From positions 34,453 through 98,452 of the forward strand of contig SUZP01000001.1 of NCBI GenBank assembly GCA_015059865.1: a stretch of DNA of 64,000 bases, written 5' to 3'. The notes beneath the pieces were generated by a model that searched no databases, was not told the DNA's origin, and saw only the letters and a list, made by a program, of their open reading frames with translations. Positions 28,825 to 37,962 of the stretch are shown here, piece by piece. The stretch is from Rikenellaceae bacterium. Its GTDB lineage: Bacteria; Bacteroidota; Bacteroidia; Bacteroidales; Rikenellaceae. The position numbers were made by a program, and so were the translations under genes. How positions within the stretch are numbered: position 1 is the stretch's first letter; each line of letters begins with the position of its first letter.

Positions 28825-30141
28825 TTATGCTTTCCAATATTTCTCGATAAGTTCTGCCTTGATTGCAACCTCCTCCTTCGAGAAGTACTTTGCAAACAAC
28901 GACCACGCAGTGTCAAGCATCTCGGTAATATCGATATTTACATCGATAGCCAACAACTTCTCCGAGTAGTCCTTCGCAAACTTCAAAGCACGCTCGTCGT
29001 ACTCCGACAAGTCGAAACCGTTCTCCAACTTGGTCTTTGCATTCGCAGCATCGGCATACAGACGCACGCAGGCATTCATCACCTGTGGGTGGTCCTCGCG
29101 AGTCTTCTTACCGATAACGAGCTGCTTCAAACGCGACAACGAACGGAATGGGTCGATAATAACCTTACCTGTATCGGAGTCGTTACGGAGGAACAACTGT
29201 CCCTCGGTGATGTAACCCGTATTATCCGGAATAGCGTGGGTAATATCGCCACCCGACAGAGTGGTAACGGCAATAATGGTAATCGAACCGCCATTAGGCA
29301 ACTGCACCGCCTTCTCGTAAATCTTCGCCAAGTCCGAGTAGAGCGAGCCCGGCATAGAGTCCTTCGATGGAATCTGGTCCATACGGTTCGATACAATAGC
29401 CAAAGCATCGGCATACAAGGTCATATCGGTCAAGAGTACCAACACCTTCTCGCCCTTATCCACTGCAAAGTACTCCGCTGCGGTCAAAGCCATATCCGGT
29501 ACGAGGAGTCGCTCCACAGGAGGATTCTCGGTTGTATTTACGAACGATACGATACGGTCCAATGCGCCTGCATTCTCGAACACCTGCTTGAAGTAGAGGA
29601 AGTCGTCATTCGTAAGACCCATACCTCCGAGGATAATCTTGTCAGCCTTTGCACGGAGTGCCACATTTGCCATTACGGCGTTGTAAGGCTGGTCAGGGTC
29701 TGCGAAGAATGGAATCTTCTGACCTGTTACGATAGTGTTGTTCAAGTCGATACCTGCGATACCGGTAGCGATAAGCTCCGATGGCTGCAAACGACGGAAT
29801 GGGTTTACGGTAGGACCGCCAATCTCGCGTGCCTCACCATCTACAACCTCACCACCTTCGAGTGGCTCGCCGTATGCGTTGAAGAAGTGACCTGCCAAGT
29901 TGTCCGAAACGCGCAACTTTGGTGGCTCACCCTGAAAGATTACCTCCGAGTCGGTAGCCAAGCCCTCTGTTCCTGCAAACACCTGCAAGGTAACGCTGTC
30001 ACCCATAATCTTTACCACCTGTGCGAGGCGACCACCTACGGTAGCCAACTCGTCATTACCTACGCCCGTAGCACGGAGCGTTACGGTAGCTTTGGTGATA
30101 TTATCAATCTTTGTATATATTTTCTGAAATGCTCGTGTCAT
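28825..30141 (-). CDS. V-type ATP synthase subunit B
   Basis: 438 aa; EPLEGGEVVDGEAREIGGPTVNPFRRLQPSELIATGIAGID...QKIPFFADPDQPYN. Confidence 0.95.
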   Translation of the reverse strand: MTRAFQKIYTKIDNITKATVTLRATGVGNDELATVGGRLAQVVKIMGDSVTLQVFAGTEGLATDSEVIFQGEPPKLRVSDNLAGHFFNAYGEPLEGGEVVDGEAREIGGPTVNPFRRLQPSELIATGIAGIDLNNTIVTGQKIPFFADPDQPYNAVMANVALRAKADKIILGGMGLTNDDFLYFKQVFENAGALDRIVSFVNTTENPPVERLLVPDMALTAAEYFAVDKGEKVLVLLTDMTLYADALAIVSNRMDQIPSKDSMPGSLYSDLAKIYEKAVQLPNGGSITIIAVTTLSGGDITHAIPDNTGYITEGQLFLRNDSDTGKVIIDPFRSLSRLKQLVIGKKTREDHPQVMNACVRLYADAANAKTKLENGFDLSEYDERALKFAKDYSEKLLAIDVNIDITEMLDTAWSLFAKYFSKEEVAIKAELIEKYWKA

Positions 30142-30158
30142 AACTTTTCTCCTTTGGT

Positions 30159-31907
30159 TTAGTGGTTAGCGATGTAAGCATCAATCTGTTTGTCGTAGTC
30201 GTAGAACTTCTCGCTCTTCCACTCCGAATAGTTCATCTGACGGAAGAGGTTAATCAAGCCCTTGAAGAACTTCGAGCACTCCTCAAAGTCAGCAAAGTCG
30301 AAGTCGTGTTCGCAAATCGAGAGCACCTTCTTGTACATCATCTGCTGACGCTCCATTGGGCAGTTTGCATCGATATCATCGAATGCGTCCTGCTGCAAGA
30401 TAACGAAGTCGATAAGCTCCGACTTCCAGAAACGCTCGTGGTACTCAACAGGTACACCATCGTCACCGAGGATGTTAATCTGGTCGTTAGCCTCCTTACC
30501 GCGCTGAACGAGTGTCTTGCCACGATATACAAGCTGTACCCAATCCTTCTCAATCTTCTCGCCGAGGTAAGCCTCAACCTCAGGATACTCCAAATACTTC
30601 GAGTAGGAGTCGAGTGGGTCGATTGCAGGGTAACGCTTCGAGTCGGCACGGCCCTGCGACAAAGCGTAGAAGCATCGTGCAGCCTTCTTTGTAGACTCGG
30701 TTACAGGCTCCTTCAAGTTACCTCCCGCAGGGGATACAGTACCGAGGAATGTTACCGAACCAGTCTCGCCATTGTTCAACTTAACCAAACCTGCGCGAGC
30801 ATAGAAGCTCGAAATGATAGCCGAGAGGTCCATAGGGAAGGCATCCTGACCAGGAAGCTCCTCCAAACGGTTCGACATCTCACGCAACGCCTGAGCCCAA
30901 CGCGAAGTAGAGTCGGCCATTACGAGCACTTTCAAGCCCATCGAACGATAGTACTCTCCGATAGTCATACCCGTATAAACCGATGCCTCACGCGCAGCAA
31001 CCGGCATATTCGAGGTGTTACAGATGATGATGGTACGCTCCATCAGTTTGTGGCCTGTGTGTGGGTCTACCAACTCAGGGAACTCCTTGAAAATCTCCAC
31101 AACCTCGTTTGCACGCTCACCGCAAGCAACGATGATGATGATATCAGCCTCAGCCTGCTTCGAGATAGCGTGCTGCAACACGGTCTTACCAGCACCGAAT
31201 GGACCAGGGATAAAGCCTGTACCACCCTCAGCGAGTGGGTTGAATGTATCGATTGCGCGAACACCTGTCTCCATAACGCGCGAAGGGCGTGGCTTCTCGG
31301 TGTAGCAACGGATAGCCTGCTTAACCGGCCACTTCTGTACCATTGTGATATTGTACTCGTTGCCATCAACATCTGCAACGACAGCGATAGTATCTGTTAC
31401 TTTGTACTCACCAGCCTCGACAACGCTCTTTACGGTGTAGTTGCCAGTCATAATGAATGGCACCATAATCTTGTGAGCTACCCACTGCTCCTTCACCTCG
31501 CCGAGCCAAGCACCTGCCGACACCTTGTCGCCAGCCTTAGCCAACGGCTTGAACTCCCACTTCGCCTCGAAGTCCACAGGCTCGGTAATCGAACCACGCG
31601 AGATGAACAGACCATCCATCTTTTCGAGGTCGTTCTGCAAACCATCGTAGTTACGCGAGAGCATACCCGGAGCCAAAGTTGCTTCGAGCATATGTCCCTC
31701 AAACTCCACTTTATCGCCGATTTTCAAACCACGGGTGCTATCGAAAACCTGCACATAGGCGTCATCGCCTATAACCTTGATGACCTCCGCCATCATCTTG
31801 GTCTCACCTGCATAAACATAGCAAATCTCGTTCTGACCAACTGCACCGTCAGCCTTCACGATAACGATGTTCGAGATGATACCATTTACTTTACCAGTTG
31901 TTTTCAT
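30159..31907 (-). CDS. V-type ATP synthase subunit A
   Basis: 582 aa; GPFGAGKTVLQHAISKQAEADIIIIVACGERANEVVEI...MADSTSRWAQALREMSNRLEELPGQDAFP. Confidence 0.96.
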   Translation of the reverse strand: MKTTGKVNGIISNIVIVKADGAVGQNEICYVYAGETKMMAEVIKVIGDDAYVQVFDSTRGLKIGDKVEFEGHMLEATLAPGMLSRNYDGLQNDLEKMDGLFISRGSITEPVDFEAKWEFKPLAKAGDKVSAGAWLGEVKEQWVAHKIMVPFIMTGNYTVKSVVEAGEYKVTDTIAVVADVDGNEYNITMVQKWPVKQAIRCYTEKPRPSRVMETGVRAIDTFNPLAEGGTGFIPGPFGAGKTVLQHAISKQAEADIIIIVACGERANEVVEIFKEFPELVDPHTGHKLMERTIIICNTSNMPVAAREASVYTGMTIGEYYRSMGLKVLVMADSTSRWAQALREMSNRLEELPGQDAFPMDLSAIISSFYARAGLVKLNNGETGSVTFLGTVSPAGGNLKEPVTESTKKAARCFYALSQGRADSKRYPAIDPLDSYSKYLEYPEVEAYLGEKIEKDWVQLVYRGKTLVQRGKEANDQINILGDDGVPVEYHERFWKSELIDFVILQQDAFDDIDANCPMERQQMMYKKVLSICEHDFDFADFEECSKFFKGLINLFRQMNYSEWKSEKFYDYDKQIDAYIANH

Positions 31908-31916
31908 TATCTATCG

Positions 31917-32750
31917 TTATAATTTATTTACTAAATCTTTACCGTTGAGTTCCGACACAAGGCGGTCGAACATCTCGCGACCAACCTTAGCATCGAGCTG
32001 AGCCCAACGAGCCACCATATTCGCCTTTATCAAATATGCGATAACGGCGTTCACATCGAAATAGTCAAAGGTCGAAAGCTCCGACAACTCCGCCCAACGG
32101 ATATTGTCGATTTTTCGCTCCTTCTCCACCATATTGTGTTCATCGGCAACCGTAGCCACCAACTGCTCCACAAATGGCACCTCCGTACGCAGACCGAAGT
32201 CGGCAGCCGAGCTGCGCGACAACGACTTTGTGATAGTATCCTCACCTACGACAACCGTATCAACAGCTACACCCTGCTGACGAGCCAATGTAGCGGCCAC
32301 GATATTGCGCACCATACGGTCGAAATTCGACCACTCGCGCAAAAGTCGCGACTTCGACGCAGCACACACCTTGTAGTATGCCGTCATCAACGCCTTGCCA
32401 AATGGCTGTGTCAAATCAACGCCCTCAGCCTCCTCGCTCTCAGGCGAAGCGTAAAGGCGAAGCACCTTTGCAAGAGGCTCAATCAAGCGCGATGGAGTCT
32501 GCAACTCCTGCTCAACCTCCTCGCTCGACAGACGACCGAGTGCGTTGTATGTTGTAGAGCCATTGTAGCGACTAATAAGGTTTTCGCAGTCGTAGTAGGC
32601 ATAGAGCAACTCCACCGTCTTCCTGTCTGACGATGAAAGCACCTCGAAAACCTCCGCCAATATCGCCTCGATATCGAAACCTTTGGTCTCGGCGCCGAGC
32701 GCGTACTCACGGAAGCCCGCTACTAATGCGTAATAGGAAGATGAAAACAT
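31917..32750 (-). CDS. DUF2764 family protein within the V-ATPase operon
   Basis: From MFSSSYYALVAGFREYALG (start 32750) to stop at 31917; position between subunits E and A. Confidence 0.8.
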   Translation of the reverse strand: MFSSSYYALVAGFREYALGAETKGFDIEAILAEVFEVLSSSDRKTVELLYAYYDCENLISRYNGSTTYNALGRLSSEEVEQELQTPSRLIEPLAKVLRLYASPESEEAEGVDLTQPFGKALMTAYYKVCAASKSRLLREWSNFDRMVRNIVAATLARQQGVAVDTVVVGEDTITKSLSRSSAADFGLRTEVPFVEQLVATVADEHNMVEKERKIDNIRWAELSELSTFDYFDVNAVIAYLIKANMVARWAQLDAKVGREMFDRLVSELNGKDLVNKL

Positions 32751-32754
32751 AGCG

Positions 32755-33363
32755 TTAAGCAAAGAGTAATTGTGAAACCTTCTCGCGCAAATACTCATCG
32801 AGCAACGCCTCGAACGACTCGTCGGTGAACGAAATATAGTAGCCGCCATCCTTTGCGCCTACCTTGAAGCCACTCTTCACATCCTTCGAGTAGCCTACCT
32901 CAACACCAGCTGCAAGCAACTCCTTAGCCGAAGCCTCGAACACCTTCGAAAACTCTGCTTCGAGAGCCGCAGGGAGCAACGCTTTGAGCGACACCTGCTC
33001 GGCATTACCACTCCAATTCTTAGCAACCTCCAAGAGCATCTTCTTTACAAACTCTGCATCCACAGTAGCAGCCTTTACAGCCTCGCTCGAAGACTTAGCG
33101 ATGATTACACCAGCCAACTCGTTCTTAATCTTAGCAACAGCCTGACGACCTGCCAACTGAATCTCGGTCATCGAGTTCTTCTCGGTATCAGCCGCCTTGG
33201 CCTCAGCCTTCTTCACAATCTGCTCAGCCTCAGCATTGGCCTCTGCCAAAATTGCAGCAGCCTTCTCCTTAGCCTCAGCAACCAAACGGTCAGCCTCCAA
33301 GCGGCCCTTCTCCAAACCCTCACCATAGAGGCGGTCGGTCAATTCTTTTAGCTTATTCTCCAT
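32755..33363 (-). CDS. V-type ATP synthase subunit E
   Basis: 202 aa; long Ala/Glu/Lys coiled coil GRLEADRLVAEAKEKAAAILAEANAEAEQIVKKAEAKA; first gene of the operon. Confidence 0.88.
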   Translation of the reverse strand: MENKLKELTDRLYGEGLEKGRLEADRLVAEAKEKAAAILAEANAEAEQIVKKAEAKAADTEKNSMTEIQLAGRQAVAKIKNELAGVIIAKSSSEAVKAATVDAEFVKKMLLEVAKNWSGNAEQVSLKALLPAALEAEFSKVFEASAKELLAAGVEVGYSKDVKSGFKVGAKDGGYYISFTDESFEALLDEYLREKVSQLLFA

Positions 33364-33440
33364 AGTACCTATTAGATTGATTATTGTATATTACTTATAG
33401 TTTTTGTATCTATTTTTACACATTCGCACAAAATTCACCG

Positions 33441-33471
33441 CAAAGATAGTAAAAATTCCCTGACTTACAAC
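33441..33471 (-). promoter_or_regulatory. Predicted promoter of the V-ATPase operon
   Basis: Minus strand GTTG (33471-33468), 19 nt, TATCTTTG (33448-33441). Confidence 0.6.
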
Positions 33472-33526
33472 TATTTTCGCTATTATCTTTTAAACATTTT
33501 ACAACATCACAGAAGATATTTCAAAC

Positions 33527-33562
33527 AGAAAGCGAGAAGCAGGTCAATACTTCTCGCTTTCT
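33527..33562 (-). terminator. Hairpin terminator between metK and the V-ATPase operon
   Basis: AGAAAGCGAGAAG-caggtcaata-CTTCTCGCTTTCT, 13-bp perfect stem. Confidence 0.75.
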
Positions 33563-33590
33563 AAACATTTTTTCTCTAAAATCGGATTCT

Positions 33591-34838
33591 CTACAAACCG
33601 AATTCGCTCTTTATAATCTCTACTGCATCTAAACGCTCCCAGCCGAAAAACTCCACTTCACGCTCTACCTCAACGCCATTCTCTACAAACTTAACGCTCT
33701 TGGTGTATGGGCGATTGCCGAAGTGTCCGTACGATGCCGTAGCCTCGAAGATTGGATTTTTCAAACCAAAACGCTTGACGATAGCGTGTGGGCGTAGGTC
33801 AAACAGTTTGCCAATACGCTCAGCAATCTCGCCCTCGCTAATCGAGAGTTTGTTTGTGCCGTATGTATCAACATAAACCGACAAAGGTTGAGCTATACCG
33901 ATAGCATAGCTAAGCTGCACGAGCACCTCGTCTGCCACGCCTGCTGCGACCATATTCTTTGCGATATGGCGTGCTGCGTATGCCGCCGAACGGTCTACCT
34001 TCGAAGAGTCCTTACCCGAAAAAGCACCTCCTCCGTGCGCACCACGACCACCGTATGTATCGACGATAATCTTGCGACCTGTCAAGCCTGTATCTCCGTG
34101 AGGACCACCAATAACGAACTTACCCGTAGGGTTTACATGGAGGATATAATCCTCGCCAATAAGGTTTGCGAGTTCATCATTTGCACGCTCCAAGCGAGCC
34201 TTCACACGCGGAATAAGGATTGTGCGAACATCCTCCTTAATTTGTGCTACATCGACCTCCTCATCGTGCTGCGTCGAGACGACGATAGTATGCACACGCT
34301 GCGCCTTGCGGTTGTCGTCATACTCGATTGTCACCTGACTCTTGGCATCTGGTCGCAGATAGGTCATAACCTCGCCCTCGCGACGAATAACAGCCAACTC
34401 CTTCAAGATAACATGCGAGAGAATCAGGGTTGCAGGCATCAACTCGCGCGACTCGTTCACAGCATAACCAAACATTATACCTTGGTCGCCAGCGCCTTGC
34501 TCCTCCTCGGTAGCTCGCACTACGCCCTGATTAATATCTGACGACTGCTCGTGAATAGCCGAGAGGATACCGCACGACTGCGCATCGAACTGCAACTCAC
34601 TACGGTTGTAGCCTATACGATCAATCACGCGGCGTGCCGTAGCCTGAATATCAACATAAGCATCCGAGCACACCTCGCCCGAAACCACCACCAAGCCTGT
34701 GGTGCAAAGAGTCTCGCACGCCACCTTCGCCTCGGCATCGCGGCGCAAAAACTCGTCGAGAATAGCATCTGAAATCTGGTCGGAAACCTTGTCAGGGTGT
34801 CCCTCCGAAACCGACTCTGATGTGAACAAAAATCCCAT
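33591..34838 (-). CDS. metK: S-adenosylmethionine synthetase
   Basis: 415 aa; [65 protein letters not shown]. Confidence 0.97.
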   Translation of the reverse strand: MGFLFTSESVSEGHPDKVSDQISDAILDEFLRRDAEAKVACETLCTTGLVVVSGEVCSDAYVDIQATARRVIDRIGYNRSELQFDAQSCGILSAIHEQSSDINQGVVRATEEEQGAGDQGIMFGYAVNESRELMPATLILSHVILKELAVIRREGEVMTYLRPDAKSQVTIEYDDNRKAQRVHTIVVSTQHDEEVDVAQIKEDVRTILIPRVKARLERANDELANLIGEDYILHVNPTGKFVIGGPHGDTGLTGRKIIVDTYGGRGAHGGGAFSGKDSSKVDRSAAYAARHIAKNMVAAGVADEVLVQLSYAIGIAQPLSVYVDTYGTNKLSISEGEIAERIGKLFDLRPHAIVKRFGLKNPIFEATASYGHFGNRPYTKSVKFVENGVEVEREVEFFGWERLDAVEIIKSEFGL

Positions 34839-34885
34839 ATCTTATTTTAGTTAAAAGTTAAAAGTTAAAATTTCAAAGTTAAAAA

Positions 34886-34920
34886 TTAGACGAGAGACGA
34901 AAGACGAGAGACGAGAGAAA
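34886..34920. repeat. GACGAGAGACGAAAG repeat family, copy 3 (in metK leader)
   Basis: TTAGACGAGAGACGAAAGACGAGAGACGAGAGAAA, identical over its length to the copy at 20781. Confidence 0.85.
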
Positions 34921-35032
34921 AGCAAAACATCAAAACGATCTATCGTTTTACTTTTAATTGTCAATTATCAATTGTCAATTGTCAATTTAACAATGTTGGG
35001 ATTTGTTGAGCAGAAGTGCCTCAAAAAAAAGA

Positions 35033-35091
35033 GTTGCCGGTTTAGCAATTTTTTATTGTGGTTGCAATCAGTCCAAATCCCTCCACATTTG
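35033..35091 (-). ncRNA. Candidate SAM-II riboswitch upstream of metK
   Basis: Minus strand: AAATGTGGAGGGATTTGGACTGATTGCAACCACAATAAAAAATTGCTAAACCGGC. P1 TGTGG/CCACA, GATTT-N7-TTGCAA loop, ATAAA...GCTAAA 3' strand, matching the SAM-II aptamer layout recalled from the literature. Confidence 0.8.
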
Positions 35092-35097
35092 CGACCG

Positions 35098-35128
35098 CAA
35101 AGGTACAACAAAAAGTTAAAAGTGCAAA
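35098..35128 (-). promoter_or_regulatory. metK promoter (bacteroidete sigma type)
   Basis: Minus strand TTTG (35128-35125), exactly 19 nt, TACCTTTG (35105-35098); predicted TSS ~35091 just ahead of the aptamer. Confidence 0.8.
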
Positions 35129-35219
35129 GTTTGAAGTTAAAAGTTTTATGAAAAAACTAATTTTTCAGCATATCACAAAGCGCACTTGACGATAGGTTAT
35201 TTTATACCTATTTATAAAA

Positions 35220-35262
35220 GATAGAAGAGATTTGCCGCAAAGGGTAAATCTCTTCTACTTTC
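35220..35262 (-). terminator. Hairpin terminator after the small Cys-rich lipoprotein gene
   Basis: AGAAGAGATTT ... AAATCTCTTCT, 11-bp stem. Confidence 0.6.
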
Positions 35263-35277
35263 TCAGCTATGATGCAA

Positions 35278-35496
35278 CTATTTTGCAGGTGCAGCCTCAG
35301 CAGCTGGAGTCTCAGCAGCAGGTGCAGCCTCAGCAGCTGGAGCAGGAGTCTCAGCTGGCTTGCAGCACTCAGTCTTAGCCTTATCCTTGCAGCACTCTCC
35401 GCAGCAAGCGTCAGCCTTCTTCTGGTTCTGACCACTACATGATACCATAGCAACCGATGCGAGGGCGATAACCGCCAAAGTCATAATCTTTTTCAT
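35278..35496 (-). CDS. Small Cys-rich lipoprotein with PAAEA tail
   Basis: 72 aa; lipobox-like SVAMVSC, CCGECC...ECC cysteine pairs, Ala/Pro/Glu repetitive tail. Confidence 0.65.
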   Translation of the reverse strand: MKKIMTLAVIALASVAMVSCSGQNQKKADACCGECCKDKAKTECCKPAETPAPAAEAAPAAETPAAEAAPAK

Positions 35497-35623
35497 AACC
35501 TTAATTCTTTTTTAATGGTTAAACAAATGTTTTGCTCACCACAAATGTAAGTACTCTATTTTTAAAAAGCAAATATTTATCTCAAAAAGTCGAATATATA
35601 ACGCGATTTTTCTCAAATTGAGC

Positions 35624-36925
35624 CTACATACCCTCGATTTCGAGCAACATCCACTTATCCTGCAATGCACCCTCCATCACATTCTGCATACACAAATTCC
35701 AGCTCACAAAGCCCTGAATACGGCCATCGGCAGTCTTGTACTTGAACGACGATGGAGCCAACGGCTCGCCTGTCTCGGCGTGGTATGTCTCGTGCATTGT
35801 TCCAAACTCGCGCAAGTCCTTAACGATAAGCTTGCCCACAGCTGTCGCCATCCAAGCAATCTCCTGCTCGAAGCCGTAGTGCTTCAACGCAATCGAGTAG
35901 ATATAGTTTGTAATACACCAGATTGGGCCTTGCCAATTCGAGAATGGCTTGATGATATTTTTGTTGTTGTACTCAGGGTCTGCCTTCGACAAGCTGCGGA
36001 AGCCATACTCCGAACGCATAGCGTCAGGCGATAGCATATAACGCTGCAACAGAGCACGACCTGCCTCCTTCGTAGGGGCCATCTTATACATCAAAGGCAC
36101 AAACGAGTTGTAGCTCACGCGAGGATAGTGGTCACCCGTCTCGCGGTCTACATTGTAGTAGCACTCATCCTTCTCGTTCCAGCAATATTTATTGAGGTTC
36201 TCCTTGATAGCCTTTGCCTCGGCTGCAAACTGCTCCGACTCTGCCTTGTGTCCCAACTCGCGAGCAATTACCGCCAACGACAACATCTCGCCATACATAA
36301 ACGCCGAGATATCGGTCGAGAGGTAGGAGCGAGAGTCTCCATCCCAATAGTTGAGTGCAGGGTTATTATCCGCACCGCTGAACATCGCAATCTCCCAGAA
36401 GTAGAGGCCATACTTCTCGTCATAGCGCTTCGTACGCTGATAGTTCACCACGCGCTTGATATCCTCGTAGTGAGGAGCTATCCAGCTAAAATCGTTGGCT
36501 GCCACCGAGTAGTGGTATGCACCCTGCGCCAAGAGAGGTTTCATTGGGGCGTACTTGCTATACATTGGGCGCGCACCCTCAGGAGTCAAGCTACCCGAAA
36601 TATAGCCCGTCTCGTCGGCCAAGTCGGCATAGAGCTTCACCCAGTCGCGCATATACTGCGGCTCGCCACGCGAGATGAAGTGGTTAGCCATAAAGAAGGC
36701 ATCCCAATCCCACAAGTTCTGATAAAATCCTGCCGGAATAAGATAAGGGTACTTCAAACAGCCTTGTGGCTGACGCACCACCTGTTCACGAAGGCCAACA
36801 TAGCCCTCCGACACCTCCTCATAGATGCTCTGCAACTCTGCTTTATCTACTGGAAAGAGATTTTTGTTTGTTCCATCACAAGCCATAAACAATGCCACCA
36901 TTCCGAATAAAAATAATTTCTTCAT
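35624..36925 (-). CDS. MGH1-like/GH63-type glycosidase lipoprotein (trehalase-like fold)
   Basis: 433 aa; lipobox ALFMACDG; YQNLWDWDAFFMANHF, DDSFSW-like SVAANDFSW, WQGPIWCITNYIYSIALKHYG. Confidence 0.75.
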   Translation of the reverse strand: MKKLFLFGMVALFMACDGTNKNLFPVDKAELQSIYEEVSEGYVGLREQVVRQPQGCLKYPYLIPAGFYQNLWDWDAFFMANHFISRGEPQYMRDWVKLYADLADETGYISGSLTPEGARPMYSKYAPMKPLLAQGAYHYSVAANDFSWIAPHYEDIKRVVNYQRTKRYDEKYGLYFWEIAMFSGADNNPALNYWDGDSRSYLSTDISAFMYGEMLSLAVIARELGHKAESEQFAAEAKAIKENLNKYCWNEKDECYYNVDRETGDHYPRVSYNSFVPLMYKMAPTKEAGRALLQRYMLSPDAMRSEYGFRSLSKADPEYNNKNIIKPFSNWQGPIWCITNYIYSIALKHYGFEQEIAWMATAVGKLIVKDLREFGTMHETYHAETGEPLAPSSFKYKTADGRIQGFVSWNLCMQNVMEGALQDKWMLLEIEGM

Positions 36926-36960
36926 ATCAAATCTAATATTTAAAGGTTTTATGAATATAT

Positions 36961-37443
36961 CTATCGAGTAAACTCTGTCATCTCTATATTCTCACGCATA
37001 ATAAACGCCTTCGGGAAAGTTCCGCGCAGGCGACCGAGCAAAATCATCGCCTCCTCGTGCGAAGTGCAGTTGCCTACCGCCACCTTGAAGTAGGGATTTT
37101 CGTAGGTCAAATAGGAGTGTTCCTGTGGAAAAATGGCCGCAAAGTTCTCCTGCGCCATCACTGCATCACGACGCGCCGTCTGCGTATTGCTCATAAAAAT
37201 CACAATGCGATAACCGCTTACAGCCTTCACATTCGCCTGCAAATTGTTATTCACAATATTTGCAGCATCACCCTGCTCCGTAATGCGCACGGTTTCGTAG
37301 ACCATAGTCAGCGAGTCGCGCTCGGCAGGCGCAGCAAGACGCTCCTTGATATTTTTGCGGGGTGCAACCTCTTGCTGTACAATATCCTGCGCCGAAGTGG
37401 TCAAAACAAAGAGTGATGCGATAATAGTGAAAAGATACTTCAT
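36961..37443 (-). CDS. Secreted SPOR-domain-like protein
   Basis: 160 aa; signal peptide; VSGYRIVIFMSNTQTARRDAVMAQENFAAIFP...YFKVAVGNCTSHEEAMILLGRLRGTFPKAFIM. Confidence 0.65.
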   Translation of the reverse strand: MKYLFTIIASLFVLTTSAQDIVQQEVAPRKNIKERLAAPAERDSLTMVYETVRITEQGDAANIVNNNLQANVKAVSGYRIVIFMSNTQTARRDAVMAQENFAAIFPQEHSYLTYENPYFKVAVGNCTSHEEAMILLGRLRGTFPKAFIMRENIEMTEFTR

Positions 37444-37449
37444 ATCGGG

Positions 37450-37962
37450 TTATTTTTTGAGTCCTAAATTAAATTGTCGAGCGAGCTGGTCGAGAGCTAC
37501 GCCCTCCTGCTCGAAGATGCGGTGCGACATAAGGGCCGCCACACTAACGCTGTAATCCACCGTAACGCCCGAAAAATCGCCCTTGCGTAGTCTATTCATA
37601 AGCGCAAGTGCTCCAATAGGATTGGAGAGTGTAAGGCGCAACGGCACCTCCACCTGCGAACAACGACGGCGTGGTAGCACAACCTCGCCATCGAGCACCA
37701 ACCGACCAATCTTACGGCCATTATGGCGCACAAAGGCCGAAGCTGCGGTAATGCGCATATTCGATGCGGTATTATTGGCGACAGTGAGTGTTACGCGCCA
37801 CTGCTCGCCCATCGAGCCCGACACCTTATCGAGCGAGACTACCTGAAATTTCTGCCTGCGCTGGCGCGGTTGTCCCTGCTTGGAGCACCCCGTAAAGCCT
37901 ACCGCCACAACAACGGCAACAAGTGCAATAAGGGTGTTTTTTATAAATCTTTTCATCTTCAT
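37450..37962 (-). CDS. Lipoprotein, LEA/DUF3426-like
   Basis: 170 aa; lipobox GFTGCSK; beta-rich VTLTVANNTASNMRITAASAFVRHNGRKIGRLVLDGEVVLPRR. Confidence 0.5.
   Translation of the reverse strand: MKMKRFIKNTLIALVAVVVAVGFTGCSKQGQPRQRRQKFQVVSLDKVSGSMGEQWRVTLTVANNTASNMRITAASAFVRHNGRKIGRLVLDGEVVLPRRRCSQVEVPLRLTLSNPIGALALMNRLRKGDFSGVTVDYSVSVAALMSHRIFEQEGVALDQLARQFNLGLKK

Noticed and set aside
29089-30162. 357-aa plus-strand ORF
   Set aside because: Antisense shadow of V-ATPase subunit B.
30162-31922. 586-aa plus-strand ORF
   Set aside because: Entirely antisense to V-ATPase subunit A, whose translation is clearly conserved; no recognisable domain. Codon-bias shadow ORF.
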